Source of the DNA: Perognathus longimembris pacificus
Lineage: Eukaryota > Chordata > Mammalia > Rodentia > Heteromyidae
NCBI RefSeq assembly: GCF_023159225.1
Contig: NC_063184.1
Location: forward strand, 11,707,528 to 11,771,527
Length of the DNA stretch: 64,000 nt
Reading direction: 5' to 3'
Shown here: one piece after another, positions 11,061 through 23,337 of the stretch
How the letters are laid out: each line of letters begins with the position of its first letter
Numbering within the stretch: position 1 is the first letter of the stretch
Notes under the pieces: generated by a model
What the model saw: the letters and a program-made list of their open reading frames with translations, nothing else
Database searches by the model: none
Told to the model about the DNA's origin: nothing
Made by a program: the position numbers and the translations under genes

Positions 11061-11246
11061 TCCTTGGAATTTTGCCTTGCCATAGAACTTGCTTCTCAAA
11101 CTGTCTTGGGTACGAACTATTTCCATTTCCTATAAATTGCCTTTACTGTATTTAGCAATCAGGATGAATAGCTGGGCTTTTGCAATCTTGTTCTGTTATT
11201 TTTTCCTAGATAGCTCTTTAACTGTCACTTCTATTTCTGGTCAAAT

Positions 11247-11275
11247 GAATAAATGAATGAATGAATGAACGAACT
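11247..11275. repeat. (GAAT)n microsatellite
   Basis: About seven copies of a GAAT/GAAC/AAAT tetranucleotide. Confidence 0.85.
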
Positions 11276-11865
11276 ATTTACATTGAGACATCTTCCTTAT
11301 TGCAGGCACACGTATATGAAATGCCCATTTTCTTCACTCTCCTTTTGTTGAAGTCTTCTTTTTTTAACTCAACTTATACAATGGGGTGTCACCAGTCTCC
11401 CTAAAACTTTTCTGCCATGCAATTATTCCCCAGATAAAGTAGATAGAATGAAATGGAGGGGGGAAGTGGAGGGAGATGCTGGCATCCAGAGGTTGTGGAC
11501 TAGGGTCCTAGGTCAGTCACCACCAACAGTCAAGGGACTGAATGTATTCTCGATGTCTCCATCTCCTTATATGCCAAAAGAATGGATTGGAGCCCTTAGG
11601 TCCTATCTACAGTTTCATGCATAAGTTTCTCCCAATTCTGATTCACACATCTGGGTTTCCATAGCCTTCCCCCCTACCCCTCCACCGGAGAGACCCTCAC
11701 CATCTCTGTTTGTAGTGATCATAAATTATTTTTGGCAGGAGGCAGGGTGAGAAGTTAACCTTCCTCTGAATCATTACAGACATCTGCACAGTTGGATCTA
11801 GTGCAAGTTCATTTTTCAGAAGCATACAATGTTCTATGTGATTCCAAACAATTGATTGGCTAACA

Positions 11866-11892
11866 TTCAACTTGCCAGTCCGGCAAGTTGAA
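11866..11892. repeat. Perfect 11-bp inverted repeat (hairpin)
   Basis: TTCAACTTGCC, a 5-base spacer, then its exact reverse complement GGCAAGTTGAA. It lies in otherwise non-repetitive DNA. Confidence 0.8.
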
Positions 11893-12295
11893 GCTCTAGT
11901 CTAGCAGAACTTTTGTTTTATTTTATTTTTTTCTTGGGGATGCTTCTCAGCCCATATCTACTAGGTGTCCCTTACCCACCAATAGCCCATATCTACCTCA
12001 TCTGTAGGTATCCTCATATTTCTCCTTGCTTCTCTCTCTAACTTGAGAACCACTATCCCCTGTCTCTACCCTCTTTTATCCAACTCATTCTCTAAGTCTT
12101 ACATCCTGGCTCATTTTTGTACCACCTCCCTAACTGCCTTTAATCTATCCATAGTGGTTCATAGAGTTAGAATACTCATTGTGAACCTTAGCAAATATTT
12201 AAACATTTATTAAATGCTTATGAAGTATCAGGTAACTCATTTCATTTAATGTCTTGTTTTTCCCTCTCATTTATTCTTACAAGATACTATTGGGT

Positions 12296-12540
12296 TTTTG
12301 TTGGTGGTGGCGGTTGTACTGGGGCTTGAACTCAGGGCCTGGGTGCTCTCTCTGAGCTCTTTTGCTCAAGGCTAGCACTCTACCAAGTTGAGCCACAGTG
12401 CCACTTCTGGTTTTCTGGTGATTAATTGGAGATAAGAGTGTCATGGACTTTCTTGCCCGGGTTAGCTTTGAACCACAATCCTTAGATCTCAGTCTCCTGA
12501 GTAGCTAGGATTACAGGTGTGATCCACCAATGTTGAACTA
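12296..12540 (-). mobile_element. B1-Geo composite SINE (antisense)
   Basis: 'actggggcttgaactcaggg' at 12318, the Geo half, then the B1 half with 'gagtagctaggattacaggt' at 12499. Confidence 0.85.
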
Positions 12541-12687
12541 AAGAAATGTACTTATTATTGTCAGCCAACCCAAACCCTGAATCTATCTATGCTTCAGCCA
12601 CCAGATTACACATACTAATAGATGTTTCTGTTTTGTTTGTCTTTCTTTCCCATGCCAATTAAAGAATATAGAGAAGAGTTGAATCTT

Positions 12688-12937
12688 AGCCAGGTATGGA
12701 GGCTCATGCCTGTAATCCAGCTACTTAGGAGGTAGAAAAAGGATATTCTGAGGTTCAAGGCCAACCTGTGAAAAGTTAAGAAGAGCCTGCCTCAAAAACA
12801 AAGTGCAAATCAAAGGGCTGGGAGTGTAGGTTTTAGTGCTAAATCAACCTTTGCCTAGCATAGGTAAGGCTTTGGGTTTCCTACAAAAACAACAACCACA
12901 ACAAAAATGAACAAACAAAAGCAAGCAAAAGGCAGTA
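12688..12937 (+). mobile_element. B1-ID type dimeric SINE
   Basis: B1 half 'ttagccaggtatggaggctc' (12688) followed by an ID-like half ('gggctgggagtgtaggtttt', 12815) and an A-rich (CAACAAAAA) tail. It lacks the Geo module and looks older. Confidence 0.7.
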
Positions 12938-13703
12938 ACATAAAGCAACTCAATCTCATACTTCTGGTGGCATGCCTCCCAGACCTGGTGTGTAGGGCTT
13001 GGCAGGGGTCTGTCTGTTCTTAATAAGGAGCCATTAGTTAATAGAAACGAGGCAGTATTTGCTGTGAATGGGTAGTTTCTAATTGAATAGTGGAAAACAA
13101 CAAGCTTGATCCTAAAGGGTTGTCATTGTGAAAATGAAACAAGGAAACCTGTTTCTTAGTGGGAGGTGAGCGGGGAGTGGAATCCAGTGTCAATGTGTGA
13201 AGATGTAATAATGAAATCCCCTGTGTAACCAATATAAGCCACTAACAAATAATGAGTTAGGTCTATATAGCTTGGGGACAAAGGAAGTTTATGAGGATTT
13301 ATTAGAGTAAGAATGTAGGCCACTGTAATAACTATATATATGATATACATATTATATACATTTAAAACATGAAGGCCATATATTCATGTATTTTTAACTT
13401 AAAAATAAAAAGAAACTTATCAGTATATACTTCCCTGTACTTAGGATGGCTATATTTAAATTTGCATAGAAGCCACTAGAAGACTGTACACCAGATTTTA
13501 ACCTTAACTTTTAATATTAATTCTGGTGAGTGGACTGAGAGGAGTAGCTTTATTTTTTTATGCCCATTAGTTGACATAATATTTATTATTTGATATAAGA
13601 TTTCTTACTAGATATTGAATTTTGTTTGAATTGGAGAACCAACTAGAAATATGAAGCATGGACATAGAACCTTTAAATTTCCTCCCATTATAATGTAAGG
13701 TTT
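12938..13703. other. unique sequence, no gene seen
   Basis: AT-rich. Short overlapping frames at 13038-13350 on the minus strand have no recognisable domain. Confidence 0.4.
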
Positions 13704-13705
13704 GC

Positions 13706-13955
13706 TGGGCACCTGTGGCTCACACCTGCAATCCTAGCTACTCAGGAGGCTGAGATCTGAGGATCATGGTTCAGAGCTAGCACAGAGAAGGAAAGACTGT
13801 GACACTCTTATCTACACAAAAACTACCACAAAAAGCTGAAGTGGAGCTGTGGCTCAAGTGATAGAGCACTTGCCTTGAGTGCAAAAGCTCAGGAACAGCA
13901 TCCAGACTCAGAGTTCAAGCCTCAGGACCAGCAAAAGCAAACAAACAAAAAAAAC
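13706..13955 (+). mobile_element. B1-Geo composite SINE
   Basis: One of the best-preserved copies: 'gctgggcacctgtggctcac' at 13706, 'gctgtggctcaagtgataga' near 13847 and an A-rich (CAAA)n tail. Confidence 0.9.
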
Positions 13956-15966
13956 CAACCTGTCAGTTTTACAGTATATGCTTAAATGATACAGTGTGAT
14001 GATATTATGGGATGCATACTGACTCTACAATGGTTACTGTAGCGAAGCAAATAAACTTATCCACCATCCAACTTCTCACTTTTTTTTATTATTGTGGAAA
14101 GAATAGTCAGAATGTATTCTTTTAGCATAAATCTCAATGGAGATGAATTCTTTGAAATTTATTGGTAAGGATATTTTACATTTATCATGCCTTTGGCTGA
14201 CTTTTACAAGTTAAAGAGGGGCTTCCTCCATATTTACTGTGCGGAGAGTATTAGACTGGGGTTAAGTGGAAAATTAGAGAATCCATTGGCACAGCACTTC
14301 AGCACTGCCTGTTCCAACCTCATTACTTAAAAGGCTGGCATCCAGGACTGTGAACTTTACTTCCAAAGGCAGTCACCCTTACTTTCCTCTGAGGGCTGAT
14401 GCTGAGATGGCTGTTGATTTATTCCTCACGTGAAAGGTGTGATTGGAATCTGTTGATTAATTAAAACAGAGAGTCGTACGAAAATACTCCTGGCTCCTTT
14501 TACTTATCACTTCCCCTATCAGCGAATGCCAGAAACCAATATTAAAGACAAGAGCTAAATTGTTTGAGATGTAATATTCTTCAACATTATCTGTGAAATC
14601 CCTATAATTAGCATGACCCTTGGAGAATGTCATTGGATATTTGATGAAACAGGGCATGAACTCTGTCTTGCAATTTGGGGGTGAGGGTTGTAATACTACC
14701 CAGAATGACGCCTGGGAACTTACAACTTCCAGATAGTTCTTATCTAAGAAACTCAGAAAGAAAGGTGTTTGTCTACTCTAATGACTTCTGCTAGCAGATT
14801 TATGCCACTTGAGTCTGTGTATACCCAACTCTGCCCTTTACCTTTGAGATTAGAAAAAAAAAGAAGAGGGAGTGGAAGAAGGCTTTTTATAGTGAAGGAG
14901 AACAAGATATGATTAATAATGTTCTAGAAAAAGGCTCGATCTATAGTTATTGTCTTTGCATTTTAAAAATTCCAAAAATACATAGAAGTAGCATACAAGA
15001 AAAAAACCACTGACTTTTTGTTTTGTTTTGTTTCTGCCACTGACTTTTAGTTTATTTTCCATGATTAAGATATTTTATTAGCATGGACTATTGACTTTCT
15101 TTGTGTGACTAATCACACATTTTAAGAGAATTAATAAAATTAATAAAATTCAATTGAAATGGGATTCCAAGAATCAGAGATTTTATTAAAAATATTCCAC
15201 TCAGAGGCTTCATAAACAGCTTCTTAATGGTGATTTTATCTGTAATTATAAAACCATTATCCTTCTGCTTATATCAGTCTAAAGATCAATGAATGAATAA
15301 ATTTCTCTTTTATAAAGATAAATACTGTTGGAGAGACAATCATTTTTCTAAAGTGTGCTTTAATTTTAGAAGGTGGGGGGGGTGCAGGTTAGGGGGGATG
15401 GCCTATTGCAACCAAGGGTTTACTCTTTGATTAAAAGTATTTCTAGAACAAATAGCCTGCATGTGTATATGTATGTGTAACTAATGCAATTAATCTTCAT
15501 GCTAGATTAACTTGATAAAATATTGACCTAATTTGGGATTAAAAGATTACCAGTAACATTTTGCACTGATGACTACAGCGTGCTGAATGTCAACGCAGTG
15601 ATGACAGAATGAACCTCCCAAGCCTGCCATTGTGCAGGCTTTGCATGATGTGCAATCACCTGTGCATAGGAAGTCCCATGATGCTCTTTTCTCAGAATCA
15701 TGCCCCATGGTCCAGGATTTTACAAAGGGAACACACAGTCAAAGACCTTTGAGAAATGTCCAACTTCTGCTGATAAAATATATGTTCTAATTTATTAGTA
15801 AAACAGTTTTTCCAGAAAAGCTTAAAATGTTCACATTTTTACTACTAGCAAATTGTCATTTATCAACATCATGTTAGATATTTTGGTACTAGCTGTAAAA
15901 TCTTGAAGCCAGGAAAAAATTTACCCTGGTTTAATTCTTCTCTTTGTTTGTTTGTTTTTTCTTTCT

Positions 15967-15972
<6 letters not shown>
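13956..15972. other. unique sequence, no gene seen
   Basis: About 2 kb without recognised repeats or plausible genes. The parts at about 14400-14660 and 15550-15700 are less AT-rich and non-repetitive and could be conserved non-coding DNA, which cannot be judged from one sequence. Confidence 0.4.

Positions 15973-16030
<58 letters not shown>
15973..16030. repeat. (CT)29 microsatellite
   Basis: Uninterrupted CT dinucleotides, about 58 bases. Confidence 0.95.
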
Positions 16031-16035
<5 letters not shown>

Positions 16036-16549
16036 TGTGATTTTGTATTTTGGCTAGTTTTCTGATAGGAAGAATTTCTTATTGAGTGGGAGTGAATGAG
16101 GTGTTGTGTTTGGCTACTTTTTCTGCAGTGGGCATTTGGTTGATGTATAAAATTCCAATCTACCCTTAACTCTCAATTACACACTAGAATTGAATATAAA
16201 GTCACATGACAGGTGAACTGCACAGAAGAGTTTAAAATGGTTTTATATAAAACTTGATTGTGAGGAGAAAACCTTAGCATAATCTTCAATTGTTCATTAA
16301 ACTAGAGCAGTCATGGGCTGTGAGCCTTGCATTCTTGAATGGATGCTATCTTCATTTAATAGGGTTCTTAATGCTCAAGAATTGAATCTTCCCTATCAGT
16401 GTAACATCAAACATTTTCATGGAAGGAGGGTAAGGAAAGCCCAGTTCTATTAGCTCATAAATTAACCCAACTTCATATATGTGGGTATGTAAAGGAACTA
16501 CAACTCAGACTGGGACAGCCTTGTATGATGCTCTCTGTTCATCGTGAAC
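16031..16549. other. unique sequence, no gene seen
   Basis: AT-rich with no assignable element. Its 3' part may belong to the L1 fragment that follows. Confidence 0.35.
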
Positions 16550-17035
16550 ATTGAAGGATTATGGTCAAGACTAATGAAACATAATGGGTGGTAAGAAACA
16601 AAAAATTACACTTGTACATGATCAAGTAAACAGGACTCTAAACATTCACAGTGAGACCAAAGGAGGATATTCTTAGAAGAGGGTAACAAAGGCTCAATAG
16701 CTATTTGCATATGATCACCTAAAATTATGTTAATCAAAATGAACCCCAAGAAATGGAAACAAGAATTTTTTGTTATTTTACCTTTTATTCTTCCCCCACT
16801 TTATTGTTGCTTTTCATTTCTGTACTTTTTGTCTTGTATATAAATTTATCAGTTTTGGAGAGACACTATGTTGAAAATGAACTATACAACATCGGGAGAG
16901 TGGGGTCAAGAAGGAAAAGCTGAGAGAAAACAAAGGAAGGGGTGACACTGTTCAAAAAGAACTATACTCATTACCTAACCTATGTAACTTTAACCTCTCT
17001 GTACATCACCTTTGTGACAAAAACAAATACATTAA
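16550..17035 (+). mobile_element. Older L1 3'-UTR fragment
   Basis: The run 16687-16765 aligns with the 3' UTR of the full-length L1 just after ORF2: 'aaggctcaatagctatttgc' matches the equivalent at about 35960, followed by the 'aaatgaaccccaagaaatgg' block. It ends with 'aacctctctgtacatcacct' and an A-rich tail. The 5' limit is uncertain. Confidence 0.65.
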
Positions 17036-17130
17036 AAAAATAAATTGCTTTATAAAAAGACTAGTTTAATCTTTCTGCTATTTGGATCACCGTCTTTTGT
17101 GGAAAGTCAAGAATTACCTTTTAGAAAATG

Positions 17131-17345
17131 ATTATTATTATTATTTTTTTTGGCCAGTCCTGGGCCTTGGACTCAGGGCCTGAGCACTGTCCCTGGCTTC
17201 TTTTTGCTCAAGGCTAGCACTCTGCCACTTGAGCCACAGTGCCAGTTCTGGCCGTTTTCTGTATATGTGGTGCTGGGGAATCGAACCCAGGGCCTCATGT
17301 ATATGAGGCAAGCTCTCTTGCCACTAGGCCATATCCCCAGCTCCT
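17131..17345 (-). mobile_element. IDL-Geo SINE (antisense)
   Basis: TTA/T-rich tail, then 'ggccagtcctgggccttgga', the Geo monomer and the tRNA-like monomer ending 'ggccatatccccagctcc'. Well preserved. No clear TSD was found. Confidence 0.9.
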
Positions 17346-18150
17346 ATTTTTTATTTTAATAATATTTGCCTTTGTATTTATTTTAGCACCAAACCATACT
17401 AGTGTTTTTAGTTCAGGATTTGCTAGTCAACTGAGGTCAACATAAAGCTATACATGTGTATTTTGCTCATATATGCCCATCTTGATTTAAGAGATATTTT
17501 TGAGGTCCTATTATGTTCTCAAAAGAGAGAGTATAACATGTGAATTTGCTTTATATACTTCCTACTACACTCTGTGTTTAAAATATGCATTGTGATTTTC
17601 TCTACCTTAAGTTTAATTGTCCATAATTTAGAATGGTGTAGTGGCCTGGTAGAAAACACAGCATAGAAAAAAGAAAACATTTCCTATGTCCTGTCTTGGT
17701 ATGAGGAGCTGCTTTTGAGATAAATGAGAAAGAAGCAAAATATCATTCCTGCTCTCAATGCTTTGACTAAATCAAGCGGACTTATACTGACTGAGTCTCC
17801 CTACCTGTGAAATAGACACCATGATATAGCTAGCCCAAATTATTCCCAAAGTTTGTAGAATGTAATTAAGTACCTTTATTGTGTCTGGCACGTATCACTT
17901 ATACAACTGGAGTGTTAGTAGCTGAGCTAAGAGTGCATAAATGGATCCATACATATTTCATGTTGAAGAAGATTGAATAACTTCCAATTTCTGTATTTTC
18001 ACGATGCACAAGAATATCTATTCTTACAAAACTGAAGCTATGGGTGAGCACAGACATATACATAATTATGCACGTACACATACTTATACACATACATGTA
18101 TTTGCACATACACACAGAGATGCATAAATATGAACACATATACTAAACAT
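17346..18150. other. unique sequence, no gene seen
   Basis: AT-rich, with degenerate CATA/TACA-rich sequence at 18030-18130. Frames there on both strands reflect that composition. Confidence 0.4.
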
Positions 18151-18169
18151 TGTATTTGTTATTATTATT

Positions 18170-18412
18170 GTTGTTATCTTGTCAGTTGTTGGGCTCGAAC
18201 TTAAGGCCTGGGTGCTGTCCTTGAGCTTTGTTGCTCAAGGTTAGCACTCTACCACTATGAGCCACAGCTCCATTTGCATTGTTAGGTAGGTGATTGGACA
18301 TGAGAGTCTCACAGACTTTCCTGTGCAGCCTGGCTTAGAACCATGTAACTCAGATCTCAGCCTTCTGAGTAGCTAGGAAGGATTACAGGCATGAACTACC
18401 AGCATCCAGCTG
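18170..18412 (-). mobile_element. B1-Geo composite SINE (antisense)
   Basis: 'gttgggctcgaacttaaggc' (18187), Geo half, then 'attacaggcatgaactacca' at the B1 end. Confidence 0.8.
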
Positions 18413-18415
18413 TCT

Positions 18416-18451
18416 CATTCACTCACTCACTCATTCATTCATTCATTCATT
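18416..18451. repeat. (CTCA)n(TTCA)n microsatellite
   Basis: Three CTCA and five TTCA units at the junction between two antisense SINEs, probably grown from the tail of the second. Confidence 0.85.
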
Positions 18452-18685
18452 TTTGCTTGTCCTGGTGCTTGAACTCTGGGCCTAGGTGCTGTCTCAGAGC
18501 TTTTTGTGCTCAAGGCTAGCACTCTACCATGTGAGCCACAGCACCACTTCCAGCTTTTTTGAGTAGTTTATTAGAGATAAGACTCACAGACTTTTCTGCC
18601 CCAGCTGGCTTTGAACTATGATCCTCAGATCTCAGCCTCCAAGTAGCTAGGATTATAGGTATGAACCACCAGCACCCAACTCATA
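18452..18685 (-). mobile_element. B1-Geo composite SINE (antisense)
   Basis: 'gtcctggtgcttgaactctg' at 18459, 'ggctagcactctaccatgtg' near 18513, B1 end 'gattataggtatgaaccacc'. Confidence 0.85.
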
Positions 18686-20580
18686 TTTATCATTATTAGA
18701 GTTGAAAATATGATTGACATTTTATGTCACAGTTTAATGGTCTACATTGGCAGCTCACCATTTTTCATTGTTAATTTTATGAGCAGAGGTCTGAGTCCTT
18801 AGGGACTGAAGGCCCCGGGGATTGCTCTCCCATCAGTCTCTTGCCTACTATTCTTTCTGGACTATTACTCATTTCCTCTCATTCTCCGGTGTTTTTTATT
18901 CATAAGTGATTCAGTTCTTTTTTTGTGTGTAATCTACATGGCTCAAAAAAAATTAACAAAGTCAATTGCCATTTTGTGCAGAAATTCCATTAACCCAATC
19001 CATTGACTATAGCATGTATAGATGCTTATGCTTCATTTGTTTTTTGGAGATAAAAAGACTGTTAGCTACCCTGGCCTTTCATCAGGTCAAAAAGAAATTC
19101 GTGGGTACAAGAGCATGTAATCTTGCTGCCAGTGTAATCTTTCTGTGACTGTCTCCAGAACATGATTAATGCTTATAGTATAAAAAAAATTAGCCAAGTA
19201 CAAAGTTTTAATTTGTACTGGTACAAAGTTCTTGTACTTTTGTACAAAGCACAGAATTAGCAGTGCATGCCAAGGAAAAGAACAGAAACTTGTTTTCCCT
19301 GACTGAGCTTGTTTCTGTATACTGTTAATATTATTCAATTTAACAGAATGAATTGGGTAAGTGGTCTATGATATTTGTGCCATTTTTGTATAACAAAGAA
19401 GCAAATAGAGCAGTGTGAAAATTAATTCCACCAGCTTTCTATCCCCAGATCTCCTTGATCTGTCTTTGAATTTGTAATTCTGGATTTAATCTCCTTCTTG
19501 GAATTTCTCTACTGCACCTTCCTGGGACATTGTTCCAATTCTATTCAAAATCTGGTGACTTTCCTTTCATACTTTTTGGGGACCTCTAATTTTGTTTCCT
19601 CTCACATCATTTCCTTTTATATTTCTTATAGCTCACTGTCCTCTAAGTGATCTTGTTTATTTTCTTGACCCCAACTATCAAATTTAGGTCAGCAACATCA
19701 ATCATTAACCCTGTGGTCTTGTCAAACTTCCATTTTTGCACTGTTAGACTCTTTGGGCCTTAAGAAAAAAAAGTTACTGGCAAAAAACCGGAACAGATTT
19801 CCTTTTCTGCAGTATATCCTTGTTCCAGGGCAATATCGTGTATAAGACAGGAAGTTTTTAAGGGGACATGAATTTCCCCCAAAAGAACTTAGTTTTGTTC
19901 AGCTCATAAAACCAGTCACTATGTTTGTGTTTATGGTTAACTCTCTACCAAAAGGCAAGACACATCGTGGATTGACATTGTTAGCTAAACATTGGCTGCT
20001 GTGAAGGAAATTTTATTTTTTTCCCCAGGTGTGCATTCCATCATCAAGAATAGAGAAAAGTGGATACATGTACTTGTGATTGTTTCAATTGAAAATTTTT
20101 GAGTTGAGAATATCATCAATATAAACGTTGATTGTTTCACATCATGAAGTGATTGATAACACCTTATGTAAAGAGTGGATTATTAACATGAAATATTAGC
20201 AAATCAGTGTTGTGTGCATATAGGTGAGATGATTAGGTACAAAGGACAGTGTTCTATTTGGTTGGTTGTTCCCATCCCTAATGCTGTGTTGGCTCTACCT
20301 GCAGACACTCAGTAAACACCTCGGGGAATGGGTATATTTAATTGCACAGGATTAAGTTTCTGTGTATTTTCTACTTTCCAGGAGTAATTTAGACATCTCA
20401 GTATAACTGTCTATAAGGAGTCCATAATGAAGACATAAATGAAATTTGAACTGAAAGAATGAAAGCTTACTTTTTTAGGACAAAGCAGTATGGAATTACA
20501 GCTCATACATGTATTCAAGGATTGCTTTCCATAGCAATTCACCAATTGCATTCTGATGCCTTTGAAAAATGTACTTTTGA
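18686..20580. other. unique AT-rich sequence, no gene seen
   Basis: About 1.9 kb. The part at 19194-19248 repeats GTACAAAG/TTGTAC words in both orientations. No coding frame or known repeat. Confidence 0.4.
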
Positions 20581-20628
20581 GTTGGGTGTGGTAGTTCAAG
20601 CCTATAATCCTGTCTACTTCAGAGGCAA

Positions 20629-20723
<95 letters not shown>

Positions 20724-20800
20724 CATGGTTCAAGGCCAAATATTAGAATAAGAAAAAGCTCACAGACTCCACTTTGACCAATAGCTAGATGCTTTGGCAA
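20581..20800 (+). mobile_element. B1-type SINE split by a compound microsatellite
   Basis: B1 5' part at 20581-20631 ('tgtggtagttcaagcctata'), then (GT)n (GA)n, then the B1 continuation 'atcatggttcaaggccaaat' at 20722. The 3' part fades out in diverged sequence. Confidence 0.65.
20632..20719. repeat. (GT)n(GA)n compound microsatellite
   Basis: About 24 GT units directly followed by about 19 GA units. The 95-codon frame through it (20459-20746) is a low-complexity artefact. Confidence 0.95.
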
Positions 20801-20824
20801 GCTATGGGGAACACAAAATGGCTA

Positions 20825-21004
20825 TTGGCTGTGGCATGTGCCTGTCATGCCAGAAACTCAGTGAAGTATAAATAGGAAGACCACAGTTCAGAGCATAAAG
20901 TAAGACCCTGCTTGCAAATAATCAACACAAAAAGGTGCTGGAGAGTGACTCATGTGAGAGAGTGCCCTCCTTACAAGCATGAGGTCCTGAATTCAAACTC
21001 TAGT
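20825..21004 (+). mobile_element. B1-ID type dimeric SINE
   Basis: 'tggctgtggcatgtgcctgt' B1-like start, then an ID-like half ('aggtcctgaattcaaactct' near 20982). The tail becomes a CA repeat. Confidence 0.65.

Positions 21005-21054
<50 letters not shown>
21005..21054. repeat. (CA)n microsatellite at a SINE tail
   Basis: About 24 uninterrupted CA units directly after the SINE at 20825-21004. Confidence 0.95.
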
Positions 21055-21056
<2 letters not shown>

Positions 21057-21915
21057 CAATGATTTTCTTGCTTTGGTCTTAACACTAAAGAAAATTCACT
21101 ATCTCTGGGATTAACTCCAGTAATGAGAATCCATAGCATAAGAGAACCTGGAAGCATCCTCCTATGTTTGCAGAGGTTTTCAGTGGAGTACAGGATAACT
21201 TTAGACTGCGGAAACTTAGTGCTTCTTTCTGAGAAATCAGAACCAGGAGAGCCCTTTTCTAACCTCTTTAATATCCAAGTGTTTTACAAATCAGAGTTAT
21301 TTTTTTAGAAACTTAACAGTAATGGTGGTTTGTTCAAGTCACTCTTGAATGCCTTTCACATATAGTTCAGGTGTTACATTGGCCAATCCAATTCTTTTTC
21401 TCTTCTCCTGTGGAATCAAATGCACCTTAAGTTACCTGCACACTTGCCACAGCTCCAGGGCCCTAGGTAGAGGGCCACGTGGCATTCCCAGTAAGTTGCC
21501 ATTCCTACAACAATCTCTTCTTATGGAATTTCTGCATTTATAGACTCTCCTTGTACTTTATAAGAGCCCACTTGGTGATATGTTACACTGTAAGTCATCT
21601 TACCATTATGTAAATGTGAACATTGTCATTGGAAGGATGATAAAAAAGGAAAACAGATTAAATCTCTTTGCCTAAACACCTTTAAAGTTTGATGAGTTCA
21701 TTTGAGTCAAAGTCAAGAGTCATTTAAAGGTGTACAATCACTCATGCCCAAACTTTAGGGTCAGGTATATTTTGGTTTTTACACCTTGTACCTTTTAAAG
21801 ACTTCATCCATTAAGAAGAACACATTATTTTATTATTCATATCCTCACTGGGGCTCTGGACAGCATGTAATATTCATATATCTTCACCTTTTACAGCATA
21901 AAGAGGAATCATTAG
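21055..21915. other. unique sequence, no gene seen
   Basis: Short frames at 21123-21308 and 21349-21543 show no known family. No repeat recognised. Confidence 0.4.
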
Positions 21916-22140
21916 AGCCAGGTATCCATGGCTCATTCCTATAATCCTAGCTACTTAGGAGGCTGAGTTCTCAGGACTGAAGTTCAAAGCCAGCCTGAGG
22001 AGCACAGTCTATGAGACTCTTATCTCCAATTAACCAGAAAAAAACAACAACCAGATGAACGTGAAGCTGTGGCTCAAGTAGTAGAGCACCAATCTTGAGC
22101 AAAAAAGCTTAGAGACAGCACTCAGGCATGCACACATGAG
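21916..22140 (+). mobile_element. B1-Geo composite SINE
   Basis: 'gccaggtatccatggctcat', 'cctagctacttaggaggctg', then 'gctgtggctcaagtagtaga' and a truncated Geo end. Confidence 0.8.
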
Positions 22141-22475
22141 ATCATGGCTTAATAAAAGGAATAAATCTGGCTTTTCCTATGTTAAAAAAAATAAAATCTA
22201 CTTCAAAAAGTTTTGCCTCCCATTAACCTCCTTTTCCCATCCCTTCACACTCTGGTTCTTTACCAAATAGTTCCTTTTTCACAATCTTCACTATATATAA
22301 ATATATGATATATATTAATGTTTTAGCTCAAGGCACTCTCTGTTATTGTTGTTCTTCTTTTCTCAAACTTTACAAGAAATATTTTTCACATTCTTACTCT
22401 AGGTTGTGAGGTCTCAGAAATTTGATTTCTTCCCTTAGTACTGTATTGCAACTATTTACTAGGAAAAACATTTAA
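22141..22475. other. unique sequence, no gene seen
   Basis: AT-rich; nothing assignable. Confidence 0.4.
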
Positions 22476-22705
22476 AAGTTGGTGCCTGAGTCTCACACTC
22501 CTAATCCTAGTTACTCAGGAGGTTCAGATCTAGAGGATGGCTGTCTGAAGGCCAGTCCACACAGAAAACTCCACAAGATTATATCTCCAAAACAACCAGC
22601 AAAAATCTGGACTGGTGACATGGTTCAAGTGGAAAGAGCATCACTGAACAAGTAAACTGATTGAGCATGTGAGTTCTAATAGTGGTATTGGCAAAAAAGA
22701 AAAGA
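22476..22705 (+). mobile_element. Diverged B1-Geo composite SINE
   Basis: 'cctagttactcaggaggttc' in the B1 half and 'acatggttcaagtggaaaga' in the Geo half, ending in an AAAAG-rich tail. Confidence 0.7.
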
Positions 22706-23254
22706 AAAGAAAATTTTAGATATATTTTTAGTTTCCTAAACTGAATCATGATTTTTCTTTCTCAGGTTACTGGACAAAGCATTGGACATAAAAATACATG
22801 TTTATAGTATTCCTGAATTCCTTAAATTTTAAATGAGATTGTATTTTAGTCTAGGAAACACAATAATGTAAATATTTCTGTAATTTGCTGTCATCATTTA
22901 AGTTTACAAAGTTAACAAAACACCAAGTTCTGCAAAGCCACAAAAAAGTGAGCTCACTTACTAGAAAAACTACAAAGCAAGTAAATCCAGGAATATCAAC
23001 CTGGGACGTGCAGAATTTTAGGAGAGGCCACATCACTTTTTAAAACAATAATAAAGCAACAATGGGTATCAGACTAAGGACAACATTTGGTTTAAGGAGA
23101 TTGTAGCTTCATAAATTGCAAAATAGCTTTCATATCTTATCTACTCTTTCATCTTTCTTTATTACTTGAACTTACAAGATACCTAAGACTATATCATATT
23201 AATTATTTTCATCTTGTGAAAAAAAACCACTCAGAAATCATTTGGCCCACAATA
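22706..23254. other. unique AT-rich sequence, no gene seen
   Basis: No repeat or gene recognised. Confidence 0.4.
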
Positions 23255-23337
23255 TGGTTCTCTTTGAGCTAATGTGGTTCTCTTTGAGCAAATGAAGAGG
23301 GTTCTCTTTGAGCAAAGTGGTTCTCTTTGAGCAAGTG
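23255..23337. repeat. 20-bp tandem repeat, four copies
   Basis: TGGTTCTCTTTGAGCAAATG-like units start at 23255, 23275, about 23298 and 23318, with a 3-5 base irregularity before the third. Antisense frames with repeated LLKEN words (23238-23541) come from this array. Confidence 0.85.

Larger units (their letters stand above)
11061..12290. other. unique sequence, no gene seen
   Basis: Contains a short GAAT microsatellite (11247-11275) and a perfect 11-bp inverted repeat (11866-11892). No coding frame or known repeat otherwise. Confidence 0.45.

Noticed and set aside
23255..23337. CRISPR-like repeat array
   Set aside because: Units are directly adjacent without spacers, and the DNA is mammalian. 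It is a minisatellite.
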